A DNA stretch of 34,916 bases from Phytophthora quininea (taxonomy: Eukaryota > Oomycota > Peronosporomycetes > Peronosporales > Peronosporaceae): positions 1 through 34,916 of the forward strand of contig JAAVTG010000575.1 in the NCBI GenBank assembly GCA_011947345.1. The letters are read 5' to 3'. This document shows, in pieces, positions 1-11,552 of the stretch (position 1 is its first letter; each line of letters starts with the position of its first letter). Both the position numbers and the translations under genes were made by a program. The notes below the pieces were generated by a model that was not told where the DNA came from, did no database searches, and saw only the letters and a program-made list of their open reading frames with translations.

Positions 1-1141
1 GTAGCGTGGTGGATTTTCCAGTCGTCATACTCTCACAAAGTTCCTTAAACAGATCACCGGTAACCTCCACGTGCTTCACTTCGTAAATGACCTTGTTCAT
101 TTTCTTTATTAGAGAAGTCATACCAGGGTTCTTGCTGTTGTTAGCAGCCTTCATGCCACACGACGCGCGTGTAGCTGCATGCGACATATGTGCCAAACAC
201 CACTCCCACTGGTAATGCAGTCGCTTCCTCATCAAATTTTGCACGTCGGCGCCTTTGTCACTTGTAGCACCGTAAAAATTATCCACCGTCAATTCAAAGT
301 CCTCCAAAGTACGCTTAATCCAACACAAAAATGGAGCTTGAATACCACCATCTTGATCTCCATAAGCAGGCGTGAATTTACGCGTCCCGAGAAGAACAGA
401 TCTAAAATTCCAGTCATTGTCAATTAGATAAACCCGTAGTCCCAGAAATTTGTCCGACGTCGTTTTACAAGTCCACATGTCAGCTACCATAGTTAGGTTC
501 GGATACTGCTGAAGGTTGGACTTGAGAAATCCAACGATCTCTTTTCTAGTCGACGAATATATTTCAATGATACATTCGTTGACACGTTCTGTCGTCAGCG
601 TGCTCTGCACCTCTTGCATCAACACGAGTGCCTCTTTCGATCTTGACTCTTCATACTCGACCATCTCCAGTGGTAGATTGTTGTTGATAATGCACAAAGT
701 CTCAAGGAGTAGATTTAGACGGACTGGATTGCAAGTGTAGAGAGTTGACGCACGCAAATGCTCAATGTCTACATTGCGTTTTCGCTTGGTCACCACCTCC
801 TTCACTGTCTTCGATGACTCAAGATGGTGTCGAGTTGTGAGATGCTTCACAGCGGACGATGTTTTTCCGCCAGACAACAAAATGAGATTTCTCCCATCTG
901 TTGCTTCTCGGCACTCCGAGTTCGCCATGCATATGAACGCTTTCTTGGTTTGTTGATCATCTGTGTACGTGACTCGAACGCCCCAGTCGTCGATGTACGA
1001 GTACTCTCCACCCGGCGGTATCCGTTCGAACCCGCCCCTATTCGTCCAACTCTTCACGCCAGCTTTCACGTGCGCGGGATGTTTTGGTGCTACCGTCTTA
1101 ATGGAAGTCCTCGTGTGATTTAAACGGAGCTTGAGATCCCT
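1..1141 (-). CDS. hAT-like transposase with BED-type zinc finger, partial (runs off left edge)
   Basis: An open frame on the minus strand runs from a stop at 1144-1142 to the window edge with no internal stop, about 380 codons. The first in-frame ATG is at 928-926, but frame upstream of it already looks coding, so the real start may be in an upstream exon or lost. Near the N-terminus is a C-x5-C pair followed about 30 residues later by HLTTRH, as in BED zinc fingers, which bind transposon ends. Further on come VADMWT (first catalytic Asp context), TSDKGADVQNLM (second Asp context) and WEWCLAHMSHAA, the C-x2-H pattern of hAT transposases. The third catalytic residue and the C-terminal dimerisation region would lie left of the window. 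No terminal inverted repeat was found on the right side. Family call fairly firm; intactness unknown. Confidence 0.75.
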
Positions 1142-1456
1142 TCAGGGCCTGGAGGCTGCTTGAATGGCGAGTGGGTTGCGAGCTTCTCGCGGCCCCGAGA
1201 TCGTCGTAATTTACGGCGAATCTTCGCACTGACTAAATATTATTGGCCAACTAGGGAGCGATATCACGAGCAGATTTCACTTGCTTATTTCCGCCTGCTT
1301 CAAACACGAAGTTTTCCGCTGGGAGACAGCGCGAGTGCTCGTGTTTCTCGTACTTTCGTGGGGAAGAAAAACCCTCAAAATCCGAGTTCGTGGGATTATG
1401 CAAGAGCACAGGCGCTGCCCTTTCATGTGCTCGTGTAACGGTTCTTCGTTGGAGGC
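1142..1456. other. Spacer between hAT frame and LINE
   Basis: No gene recognised. Short frames on both strands overlap each other and show no familiar motif. It probably holds the hAT 5' end and/or the LINE 5' untranslated region; I could not place either boundary. Confidence 0.4.
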
Positions 1457-3339
1457 TTGGCCATGACCACAACTGATGTGCACTCTGACCACGGTTTGCG
1501 CCGACGAACCCAGCTAGAGACATCAGCCCTGTTAGCATATTTGCGCGGAGACCTTGAATTACCTCATCCGCCCCGGTTCCTGAAGGCCACCATGCCGGTG
1601 CTGCAACGCGCCATCATCGAAGAATTTCACGAACGCCATGTTGAAGTCACGCTGACCGCTAATATACCTCCACAGGTCAAGCTTCGACGGAACATGTCCT
1701 CGATGGTCCTATTCGAACAGCTATTTGTGGCTAATACGGACGCTCATCACGGCAAAGCAACGATTGCCCGCATGATGTCGGACACTAAGTGACTTTACTT
1801 GATGGACTACACATTATTAAGTTTGTATTCCACAATCACCGTATCGCGGATTTTTAGATCGGGGCCACGCTTCGGCTTCAACGAGCCGTCATTGAAATAC
1901 TCGGCACTGAGCGCTCACAGTCCCAGCCGGATGGCACCTACGAGCTCAATCAACTCACTCGAATGTATTCGATTCGTGTACTCGGTGGCAGGGAGCTGGG
2001 GCTGGTTGCTTTGACTGCTGCATTTTCGCAGCTGGCTGGGGTAGCCGTCATTGACACGGAGAAGCCAAGCACAAAGGCAACACTGTAGCGGACGGCCGCT
2101 ACGTTGCTCTGCGTTTTGACCAGGAGGATTCCCTGCAGAACTGCACGGAGTGTCATCAGTCACGCTTGGCTCGGTGGAGGTGGGAATTCATCAGCACCTT
2201 CTCCACCCTAGAACCCCTTGTGCAAGATGCTGTAGTCCGCGCCACACCACCGCATACTGCCGGGTTGGGAGCTCTTTGCTTGCTGAAGCGCGACGTCGAG
2301 GCTCGCGTACGTACGTAGGCGATGTGGAGGCGTTCGAGGTAGGATCGGCGAACACATACTGTCACTCGGACGGCGACAGCCTCGAAACTCTTCTTTTGGC
2401 TCTCCAAACCGAAATAACTGGGAAGTGAGGACAGGACGGGACGTCTTCCGGCCGTGAATTTGTCCAATCCATTGTACCAGCAAAGGATGCTCCCTCCGGC
2501 GCCAACCCGCTGGCACCAACCATTGAAGGAGCGGTTGAGGCCTCAACTAGCACATCTGATGGCTACACGGTGGTCCGCTCTAAAGCAGCACAAAGGAAAT
2601 TGGCAGCAGCGGCCAAAAGGAAACGACCCAGGCGAAGTCAATAGCGCTAGCTGACTCAAAGATCGGTGAGGCCACGAAACGAGCGGGGAAACGAGGGGCT
2701 GCAAAGGAGCGAGCTCAGTCAGAATCCACGGTATCGAGACGCCCACAATCAGCTACTCCTCACAGCTCTGCCCATCGGGATCGGCGTTGCTCCACTCAGT
2801 CTCCCTTTACTGCTTTTCATCAAGAGCAAGTCAGCGGCAAATTCGATGCACTCATGGAAGCTGATGACGAGGCTTCCGAAGCTGAGTCTAGTGGAGCCGA
2901 AGATGAGGAAGCGCAGTACGCCTACTCCCACCTGCAGACGCCTGGAGCAACAGAGCAGATAGAGGACGCTGTCTTTAAAGTCGCTGCCAACTCGGTAACC
3001 TCCACTGAAGGCACACTCTCGATGGAGGACATGGAAGTCGACGCGGTCACAGCAACTTCGGTGCAACCTGCTGCCATAGACTCCGAGCTCTCGAGTGATG
3101 TGAGATCTTCGGCTCCCACGTCAACTCAACCTTCCTCCCCACTCCAGGATCAAAATTTGCCTTTTCAATTGATTTCACTGCAGAGGCTTCAAACCACAGC
3201 TTGCAGCTGTCTATCAGCTTGGCGCAGTCAACGTCGAATCTTGGCTGGCAGTCTGTTGGCGAGGCTCCTACTCCAACATCCTCGCAAGAATTTACGATCG
3301 GACGGACCACAGCGGCGACAGACCCGCCGCAACAACTAC
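1457..3339 (+). pseudogene. LINE ORF1 N-terminal region, broken
   Basis: Coding-like fragments in changing plus-strand frames. The first (1457-1792, 111 codons; ATGs at 1457 and 1463) has no recognised domain. A second stretch around 1880-2090 contains a Leu/Ala-rich segment ending near VAVIDTEKP. A third around 2095-2290 has a C-x2-C pair. Around 2450-2650 is a basic Ala/Lys/Arg-rich segment after a VVRSKAAQRKL motif, typical of nucleic-acid-binding, disordered ORF1 proteins. From about 2850 to 3150 the product is strongly acidic and Ser/Thr-rich. Several stops and frame changes separate these pieces. Function is inferred only from position upstream of the OTU and endonuclease domains. Confidence 0.5.
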
Positions 3340-4530
3340 ACCATTCCTCGATGGATTTCAAGCTCGACTGTTTGAAGTTCCAGCTAACGGACAATGTGGA
3401 TTTGCGGCGTTTTTGCCTGAACAATGAACGAGACTAGTCCTTTGGAGTTCACTGACGAGACAGTCCCCGCAATCAATGCTTTGAAAAGGAAGGTGCTCAC
3501 GCTCATGATGGCGAATCTACCAGATGATGTCGCCGCAGGAGTTGTTGATCCTATCCGCGAAATTAGTCATTTGTAATCAGCAAAGGATCGCCCCGTCTCG
3601 AAGGTTGTTGCCACCGACGCTCTCTTCAAGCACTATCAAGTTGAAAGACGGTGCTCGATTAAGACCTCAGTGCAGGCTTTGTTTTGGTCAGGATCGGAGG
3701 TCTTACGTGCAATGGCACAGCATCTGCGAGAGGTGATTTTCGTCTTTGACGTCGATGCGCGTAATGACGCCCATGTGCAGCGCTACTACTATAAAGCTTA
3801 CGTCTTACCCAACGGAAAGGAGCATGAGTCTGGATGCGGCGGACCCCTTGCGGACGACCAAGCCAAAAGCATGTTCAAACAGTACCAGCACTTGCACATT
3901 GTGCCGACAATGATGATTCTACGTCGAAATGAAAGCCATTTCTTTGGGGTGGGGAATCATCCGGATACTTTTTTCGCTGGCATGCTGAAGTCGATCCAGA
4001 TTATGCTGAGGATGTGGTGGGGCCTTTCGTGGCTGATGGAAATTAATGTCATACCGCCGGGAGAACCCGAGGAAGTGACCCAGCTCGACTTGGACCTGAA
4101 TGAAGACTCCGATGAAGTAAATGCAGCTATCTCACTCCGCGAACCAATGCGAAACAGACTTGACATCCTCCACAGGCGGCTGGACCTGCCTGTTGTTGAC
4201 GCAGAACCAATCAACCAAAGGCGGAGCGTTCAACTGATGGAGATTGCAGAGCAGATAGTCTGCGAGGCGGCCGAAGCCGAGCACGACGCCACCCGGAACT
4301 GCACTGGGACAGCTGTGGCACATCTTTCAACGGAGAGGTATCACGTATCTCCCCGTGGACGAATTGACAAGGATGCGTATGAACGCTTACTGCAAGCGAT
4401 TCAGATGGACCCTGAACTTTTAACGGATCGGACGAAAATGCACCATCTTCAACAAGAGAACAGAGCTACCCTTGGTAGTTGGATCTCGCAAAATCGCCAG
4501 TTCATTCATCGAGCGGTCTCAGCGGCATGA
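3340..4530 (+). pseudogene. OTU-like cysteine peptidase domain of the LINE
   Basis: Two halves of an OTU (ovarian tumour) peptidase fold are visible. The N-terminal half carries EVPANGQCGFAAF, matching the OTU Cys box, with the candidate nucleophile codon at 3395-3397; the usual Asp two before the Cys is Asn here. After a frame change at the T run 3410-3414 the frame continues through an acidic helix, a TAA stop near 3574, then FWSGSEVLRAMAQHL and EVIFVFD (helix and strand typical of OTU cores), and ESHFFGVGN with the candidate catalytic His at 3937-3939. Known OTU proteins cleave ubiquitin or polyubiquitin chains; whether this one does is unknown. Downstream of the domain the frame stays open to 4530 without further recognised motifs. 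Domain call by eye; the missing Asp and the breaks lower certainty. Confidence 0.6.
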
Positions 4531-4533
4531 ACG

Positions 4534-5529
4534 ATGACGGACATACTACCGTGGCTATTAGAGCATCGTCACGCGCTACATCAGCTCTTCTCCTTTAAAA
4601 GGAGAAGAAAAGGAGTCCTTTTACCGTACCCAGAACTCGCTGCAAAGGAGATCGGCAGAACGCAGCTGCTTCGATGGGGGTCACTCGAAGAATACGATGC
4701 TCAAGCCTCTGTCATCCACTCTTTCGCTTCCGACCACGCGCTCCCCGATACTATGCAGGAATTCTGCCGCGCTTGGGTGGCGAACTGCCCGACGGATTGC
4801 ACGCAAGCTCCCGAGGCAAATACCGCCGCTCATGCTGATCGGTGGAGCAGGCTCTGTCGAATGTGTCCCAAGATCCGCAACCTTTCCCGGCCTGATGATA
4901 TTCCGTCTTCGCACTGGCGGATATTACACGTGCTTCCTTTTATGACATGGACGTGGAGCAAGCTTGCTGTCGGAGGGGCAGACCACGGCTCGTTGGCGGA
5001 CCTGTCCAGGTCCAGCGAGGGCATTCGCGAGTTTTGCTCACAGGCAGATCGCACAGATGATTGGAGCTCAATACTGAGGATCCCCATGGAAATCTCCTGG
5101 GAGGACCGCTCAGCAAGTATAATTGCTGTGGGGCTCGCTCATTCTCAGTACTAAGGGCACTTCTTGCTCTCTTGGTTTAGAAGTAGCTAATGCATCTACT
5201 CGGGATCAGTTGCGAAATTTTTCGCAACACCACCAAACCTCACAGGTCCACCGCCGTGCGACACTGCGGCAAGACTCTCCTGTAAAATGTGCTACCACAG
5301 AGCGCTCGAGCGATTCGGGGTTAAACAGCTATCATGCACACACGACAGGCAGTGCTCGGAGATTTTTTCCCGGTATTACCGGAGAGCGACAAGCATCTGC
5401 AGCAAAAATCGGCATTCCGAGCGGCACGAAAAATATCGTCCGCATCAAGCGGCAGGAAGAACGTGACCTTGAGCAATGCACTGCAGGGCTCCCACGACCC
5501 CGCGAGCTTCATCATGACGTTAGAACTTT
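4534..5529 (+). pseudogene. LINE region between OTU and endonuclease, function unknown
   Basis: A 206-codon open frame (4534-5154) starts with ATG three bases after the stop of the preceding frame. It is Trp-rich and has no recognised motif. From 5155 coding-like sequence continues in another frame and leads without a clear boundary into the endonuclease. It lies between two domains of the LINE and is most simply part of the same polyprotein or a linker, but no function can be assigned. Confidence 0.45.
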
Positions 5530-6360
5530 TGGCCTCGTTACTCAGAATGTAAATGGATTCGGGCGCACGCCGGAGCTGCAGGAGGATTGGCGAAGAGACT
5601 TCACGCGCACCCAGGCCAATGGATGCAACGACGTCTACATCCTGCAGGAGACGCACGTGGATAAAGAAGAACTTGGAACGGCGGAACGAACGTAGGCTTC
5701 ACGTTGGGGTTCCGCTCGAGCGCTCACAGTTCTCCGCATTCGTTCTGGTCGGCGTCCCTTGGAAAGAAATGTGGGGTCGCCTTACTAGTGGATCCGTACG
5801 GGGAATTCAAAGAAGCAACGCCAATTCTTCAGGAGCACTGGTCACCACATTTCGTGGCAGCATAAGGCAAGCTGGCTACAGTACCCATGCTTGTACTGAA
5901 CATCTATGCCCCACATCAACGGGCACAGCGTAAATCATTTTATCGGACGCTTGCCATGATTGACGTCCCACCTGTCCAGCTAGTGCTGGTCGGCGGAGAT
6001 TTTAATTGCACACTGGACGATGAACTCGATCGAAACAATGGAGCCACCGCGGATCATGGCTCTCCAGCACTCTGCAAAATAATACAACAGTGGGGGCTTG
6101 TAGATAGTATCAGTAGATTTCGACCCATGGAGTGGACGCCAGAGTCCAAGAACAAACACCAAGCCATGACGCACACATACCGATACCAGTACAATGGAGG
6201 TAAGGCGACGTCAAGATTGGATCGTTGGTACATCAATAGGCAGCTGGCGCCGTGGGCAGTATCGCAGGAATTGATGATGGCTGGAGCGACAGCAGACCAC
6301 CACGGTGTCCGACTCCATTTACAATCTCCGCATGATCCTATTCGAGTAAAAAAGCAATGA
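5530..6360 (+). pseudogene. APE-type endonuclease domain of the LINE
   Basis: This domain nicks target DNA to prime reverse transcription in APE-type LINEs. The N-terminal motifs are LVTQNVNGFG and DVYILQETHV (metal-binding Glu). After a frame change near 5690 the frame used at 5887 can be followed from about 5770, crossing a TAA near 5861-5863, then NIYAPHQ, LVGGDFNCTLDDELDR (catalytic Asp/Asn pair), a Ser-rich linker, SRLDRWYI, and ADHHGV (terminal Asp-His). All the main catalytic motifs are present, so decay is by frame breaks rather than loss of active-site residues. Confidence 0.8.
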
Positions 6361-6887
6361 GGGTGCACCCGCCACCATCCAATGCTGTTGCTGTCGTCTC
6401 TGAGCGCACAAAGGAAAGGTTGAGGGAATTCGGGGACTGCGTCAACCAGCCGGTGGTAACAACGATTCAAATGGCTGAGTGGTGGGACGCGCTCAAGGTG
6501 ACAATCCGTAAAGACACGCTGGGACTTATAAAAGTAAGCGACGAAACTCACGCCTTTCATATCGACGCCGGCTAAAACGCCTCTGCAAGCAAGAACAACG
6601 TATACTGGAGGAGTTAGAGGGGCGCCGGTCACTGTTGAAGGGATTACGGACCGCCTCGATGGTCTTCCACTAGAAGAAACTGCTGGGGGCTGTCCGCTAA
6701 CTCGCGTCCGGAATGCCATTGCAAATTGCATACGGGACAAGGCTGCGCTGCGACAACGTCGTGTCTTCAGGAGGCGACATACTAGGATGGCAAAACTGTA
6801 AAATCATTATTCCGACGGACCTCAAGTAAATTTGCAGACTACACGATTCATCGTCTGGACCCGGCGGAAGGAGGTCCTCAGAGAGGA
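6361..6887 (+). other. LINE linker between endonuclease and RT
   Basis: No separate gene. Short plus-strand frames (for example 6357-6575) have the charged, helical look of the linker that joins endonuclease and RT in LINE polyproteins. Several stops interrupt it. Confidence 0.4.
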
Positions 6888-8940
6888 GTGCATGCTAAAG
6901 CAGACAAGTTAGCAGATGCGTGGAACCCGGTACTTAACCAAGCGCCTGCTTCCCAACAGCATCGAGATACAGTATTACAGTGGATGTCTCAGGTAGACCA
7001 GCCCACATTGCGCCAAATCGAGATCGACGATGAGTTCACTGAGACCGAGATTGCTGCTGCCATTGCTGCCTGCAAAGATGGCAAGGCAGCAGGACCGGAC
7101 AGATTGGGGAACGGGCGGTACCGGGAATATGCCGAAGTGCTCATTCCTATTATGCACGTTGTGCTCAATGCTTGGTACAAGGCAGGGTTTTTCCCTCGAT
7201 CGTTTTTGGAAGCTGATATTTTCTCGCTGAAGAAGTCAGGAGATCATACCAACCCGCAGAATTATCGCCCTTTAGCTTTACTGAACTCAGACTACAAGGT
7301 ATTAGCCCGCATGCTGGCAACCCGGGTGAGCGCCAGCCTGGACGACCGTATACATCACAACCAGAATGGCTTTGTACCAAATCGCACGATACACACCACG
7401 ATTGATCTGTTTGATGTAGCTCAGAATGTGGCGTCTGTCGACAAATTGCAAGCAGATGTCATCGCCTTGCTGCTGGACTTCAAAAGGCCTATGACTCTGT
7501 GGATAGGACCTACTTGATCCAGGCGCTGCGACGGCACGGATACCCGGGACGGTTTGTCACTGCAATTGAATGGCTCCACACTAACACGTCAGCGCGCTTC
7601 CTGGCAAATGGGGCACACTCGCGAAAAGTCTCTGTCACGAGTGGAATTAGGCAGGGTTGCCCGCTCGCGCCTTTGCTTTTCATTCTAGCTTTGGAGCATC
7701 TTTACCGCAAAGTTGACGGCGACTCGGAATTACATGGAATCAAACTACATTCTGCAAGTGGAGAAGTGGAATTGAAAATTGCTGGGTATGCCGATGATAC
7801 GGCGATCTATCTCCGCGCGGCAACGAAAGTGGCGTATTTGCTGACAATTACCACGGGTTTTGGCCTCGGGTCCGGTCTAACTTTGAATGAGCAGAAAACG
7901 TTAGTGATCCCCTGAATGAAAACGGCAGGGCTGAAGAGATTGCTCTACTTCCTCCACTGAGCTATCAATCAGTCAACCAGCATGCACGCTATCTCGGAAT
8001 CCAAGTGGGAACCCGTCAGGACTCGAACAAAACTTGGTCCAAAGCCAGGTCCCAACTTAACGCTCGTTTGCACCTGGCGTCGCAGAAAACCACAACCGTC
8101 GATCAGCGCAGTTGCATAGCGGCAGCGGTAATTATCGCCAAACTTTCATTTATCGCCAGGCACGCGTGGCCGTCTACTGCCGTGCTTAATCAATTTGACC
8201 GAATGATCAAAAATTTCGTATGGCACGGAGTATTCACTGTGGATGTCGGTGGCGCAAAAGCGTGGCTGGATACGGATCTCGCAAGCCTGCCATGAACCCA
8301 GGGTGGTCTCGCAGTGCCAAATCTGATGGTAGAGTTAATGGCAATGGCGGCTACAGCCATTTCCGAGTGGGCATTAACTGGAACACGGGCTCGACATATT
8401 GTTGGAGACATTCTCGTCTCCAACTCAGCCGCAGTTATCCCTCCAACGGTTTACCTCACCCCGTGCATGACGGAGACTCATAATCAACGGGAGTGCTGGC
8501 GCTCCACCATGTGGCGCACAGGCAAACTGATTGTGGCACACTACTGCGGACCGACTGAGCTCCACATGCAGCGATCAGTGGTGATAGTTGTCTCCAGCTT
8601 TTTCGAATACTGCGGAGGACTACCGGGCACCTGGACGGGAGCCAGAGTACAAGTGGATGGACGTAACCTTCGCCAAGCACTCGCTGACACGTTTTCCTAC
8701 GCCTTTCAATATCTCCGCACGGAGCAATGTCTGGAGTGGCTCCCTTTCGTGGAACGTGACGAACTTCGGCCCTTCACCAGCACCGGTGCTCGCCTCTCGG
8801 CATCAACGGCGTTCCCAAATGTCTGCGCCAAGGCTATCTACGTGCGCGACATCATGTAGTGGAAAGGTAACTCCACCGGCCTGTTATCCTTTGTCTCCTA
8901 CCGAGCTTTCCGGGCAGAGCGATGGGGTGAACAGTTATCA
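6888..8940 (+). pseudogene. LINE reverse transcriptase domain, broken
   Basis: The fingers and palm begin with CKDGKAAGPDRLGNG, then LKKSGDHTNPQNYRPLALLN and QNGFVPNRTIHTTI, standard LINE RT blocks. The first catalytic Asp lies in LLDFK. The frame then breaks at the A run 7482-7485. In the next frame (7499-7915) are SGIRQGCPLAPLLFILALE and YADDTAIYL, the catalytic YADD. A second break at the C run 7909-7912 leads to the thumb region with LGIQVGTR. From 8005 to 8859 one frame continues except for a TGA at 8293-8295, followed by GGLAVPNLMVEL, a conserved post-RT block. A further TAG follows at 8857-8859 and the same frame continues past it. All catalytic motifs are retained. Confidence 0.9.
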
Positions 8941-9905
8941 TTCGTCCATGCATTGATAGCCAACTTTCCGGCTCTACTTTTTGCTGGACAAGCAGAAGGA
9001 GACGTGCGATAGACTACGGTTCCGGCAGATCAATCAACTACTGCTAAGCTGTGTGGGTCCGAGATCATAATGGTGCATATTGCTTTCAGCGGGCACGGAC
9101 TCTGCGGAGAACACGAGGTCGACGGTCATCTCCAATTAACTAAATAGCTCACAGATAGCTTCCACCCGAGACTTGAGTCCGAGATGTTCACGCCCACCCG
9201 ATGCTTACACGCAAGGCTTGCCTATGGGTAGGCAAGAGAAGGTGGGCTCGGAGTCTTGCACAATACAAGTCGGCCATTGCTGCAGCCTCGGTGGCAAAAG
9301 GTGCTGGGTCGGCATGAAGTCGTCTGGATAAATGGATGCAGCACAGCACCGAAGCGACAGCAGGACTCGGCATCCTGGAGTGGCGCAGGATAAGGCGGAT
9401 CGTCGGGTTAAATCCCTGGGGAGAGCAAATCCTACTCCGGCTAAAGCACCACGCATTCTCCGCGTGTGATATTAACCGCGAAGCCATGGGGTGCCCGCAC
9501 TCGAGTTGCGTCTGACTAGGACGGGTAGATCATCATCACATCTTTTGGTCCTGTCCTGGCGCCCAAGAACTACGCCGGACCTTTGTTGGACGCTGGGTAG
9601 CGAACGGGATGCCCGCGGCAGCACTGGAGAAGGCGGTCTTTGCGCTCAGACTTCCTAGCATCCCAGCAGGGATTTGGGCGATTGCAGACTCGGAACTTCC
9701 ACTGCTTCACCCTAGTGAACGGTTGTTGCTTGCTGAACAAGTGGAAATCCTGGCCGACAATTTCTGGCGCGTCGGAGCCGCGTTTAATTTTAATTCGGTG
9801 TGGATGTGGAGAGTAGCGCACTTTGATTCTCTCAGTGACGTGGCCTCAGCTCACTGTGATGTAGCGCTTTGGGCTTCTTACCACTTCCTGGTGTTGTACA
9901 CGTGA
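8941..9905 (+). pseudogene. LINE C-terminal linker and zinc-binding (zf-RVT-like) region
   Basis: After several stops a coding-like plus frame carries WGEQILLRLKHHAFSAC, then a CPHSSC pair (Cys codons 9492-9494 and 9507-9509) and HHIFWSCPGAQ, the Cys/His-HhFW-C pattern seen after RT in many non-LTR elements. A TGA lies between the Cys pair and the His/Cys half in the same frame. The frame then stays open through 9609-9905 (98 codons) with a Trp-rich tail. It presumably aids RNA or template binding, by analogy with the family. Confidence 0.6.
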
Positions 9906-10727
9906 TACTCCCAAGTGAGTCAGACGGCTCCGCCCGGACGAGGGATTTATCCGGGGCCGTGACCTGGGGATCCCCCACTGAAGAGTTCCTTCGGGACCCT
10001 GTTCGGGACCGGAAACGGGAGGGCCTTGGGCCGGTCAGTACCTTCACCTTATGTACCCCCTTCGAAAATGGCTGTTTTGATCAGGGACCGGTCACCGAGT
10101 TGTTCAGAGAACGTCTCGACCTCGTACTGGCGAGCTGCAGGCGGCGGTTATACACACAACGGTCCGGGACACTGCCTGGGTCCGGGACCGGGAACACGAC
10201 ACACAATATACAATCTGTTCTTTCGGATGGAAGACTCCGGCGATGGCCCTAGAAATATGGAATGTGCAAACCCGGGTCAGCCAGACCGCTGCCGGGACAC
10301 GAAATGCCTAACTCCCTGGGGAATGTAGGCAAAAAATGGAAATATTACCGGGATAGCCTTAAGCACAGCTCCGGCCTTCTGCGGCCCTGATCCCAGACGA
10401 TCGCACTGAAGAGAACACTTGCGCGCTCCAGGGAGAAAGGTAGACTGAATTGGTCGCCCTAGCCTTCGCCGGGGCGAGTTACGTTCCTATGAACTATACT
10501 TGATTTCACTATGGACTCGGACCGGGTCCCTGGTCCGCTGCCTCCGACGATTTCTCGACGTGGCCCAGGTGCGTACCTTGATCGACTTGACTTGGGAACA
10601 CTATGGTTCATCTCACTTGATCTGGACCCATTATAGTCCGGATGGGAGGCACTTCGGCACATCTCAGTCACTTCGCCGTGGATTCTTCTGACTTGACTTG
10701 GCTTGAATATGGTCCTGGGAGGAGATC
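9906..10727. other. GC-rich segment that interrupts the LINE, possible insertion
   Basis: Between the zinc-binding region and RNase H the LINE-like coding signal disappears for 0.8-0.9 kb. The stretch is marked by scattered GGGACC/GGTCCC-type motifs (near 9993-10012, 10162, 10179-10194, 10519-10536, 10731, 10792) and by loosely repeated CTTGA and CTATGG words at 10490-10715. Short frames on both strands match nothing I know. No clear terminal repeats or target duplication were found, so it could be an old insertion or a fast-evolving LINE segment. Confidence 0.4.
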
Positions 10728-11552
10728 TTGACCGGGACCGCGAGACGAGACGACTTGCAGCTTGGCCCCGATGTGGTTCACACCGCTGGCCCGGGTCCCG
10801 GTAAGACGGGGCTGACTATGCCACATCACCACCACGCCCGGCTACAACTGCGACTCCGTAGGGCTTACAGAACGGTATCACACTATCTACGGCCACATCA
10901 ACAACTACAACGAGCGGAGACGGTGCTGCAAATTGCACTACACTCACCCTGGATACCTACTAGTAACCTCCTTCTAGTTGCCACAACTTGTCGATATATC
11001 CTCTTCCTCGATGAGGGCTCTCGTGGCAACCCTGGGCCAGGCGGAAGTGGGGCGGCCATCATCCGACTGGGGCTATCGTTGGAATCCTTTGAGGTGTGCT
11101 GGGTTTCCAGTATGTCTTACGCGGCGACCACAACGACGAACAATATCCCCGAGAACCAAGGGCTTTTGAATGATTTGAGGGCAGCCGACAAGCACAACTA
11201 CGCGCCACTGAATACTGTAGGAGACAGCCAACTGATTATCGGTCAGCACCAGACTAGGAAACATCCACGGGCAACACACCTGAAACATCTGTACTGGCAG
11301 AGCCGCAGGTTAGCCGACAAGCTCGGAGTAGCTTCCTGGACGCACCATCTGCGAATGTACAACAAGACCGCGGACGCGCTGGCCAATATTGCCATGGATC
11401 TGCGCCGAAGTGCGCAATTTGATCCCACACAGCTGGGATCCCTGGATCTACGATGGACACGTGCTCTAGACCACGTCGCAGGTAACCTCGGTCACTGGGT
11501 AGAGACTGTAAATGATGAGAGGCTTTCGAGCCCCAATGGCGGCACAGCGTAA
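10728..11552 (+). CDS. LINE C-terminal RNase H domain
   Basis: An open frame of 274 codons. The first about 35 codons probably belong to the anomalous segment; from about 10830 the product looks LINE-like. RNase H motifs in order are YILFLDEGSRGNPGPGGSGA (first catalytic Asp, Gly-rich turn), NNIPENQGLL (catalytic Glu), VGDSQLIIGQ (second Asp) and MYNKTADALANIAM (last Asp with helix). This is the four-residue active site of the plant and LINE type, which removes the RNA strand after reverse transcription. The domain itself has no stops, so it is the best preserved piece of the LINE. It was presumably translated as the end of the ORF2 polyprotein and has no start codon of its own. Confidence 0.8.
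   Translation: MTGTARRDDLQLGPDVVHTAGPGPGKTGLTMPHHHHARLQLRLRRAYRTVSHYLRPHQQLQRAETVLQIALHSPWIPTSNLLLVATTCRYILFLDEGSRGNPGPGGSGAAIIRLGLSLESFEVCWVSSMSYAATTTTNNIPENQGLLNDLRAADKHNYAPLNTVGDSQLIIGQHQTRKHPRATHLKHLYWQSRRLADKLGVASWTHHLRMYNKTADALANIAMDLRRSAQFDPTQLGSLDLRWTRALDHVAGNLGHWVETVNDERLSSPNGGTA

Larger units (their letters stand above)
1457..11552 (+). mobile_element. Large decayed LINE (non-LTR retrotransposon) with OTU-like peptidase, APE endonuclease, RT and RNase H
   Basis: Plus-strand pieces follow the order expected of one non-LTR retrotransposon: a disordered ORF1, an OTU-like domain, apurinic-like endonuclease, reverse transcriptase, zinc-binding region and terminal RNase H. All are in the same orientation and switch frames repeatedly. 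Breaks include frame changes at 3410-3414, 7482-7485 and 7909-7912, a stop at 8293-8295 inside the otherwise continuous RT frame, and stops in the endonuclease and zinc regions. Ends are approximate: the left edge is the first coding-looking ATG region and the right edge is the RNase H stop. No poly(A) tail or target duplication was found. A GC-rich stretch from about 9906 to 10800 interrupts the normal domain order. The full-length layout is an inference from domain order. Confidence 0.7.
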
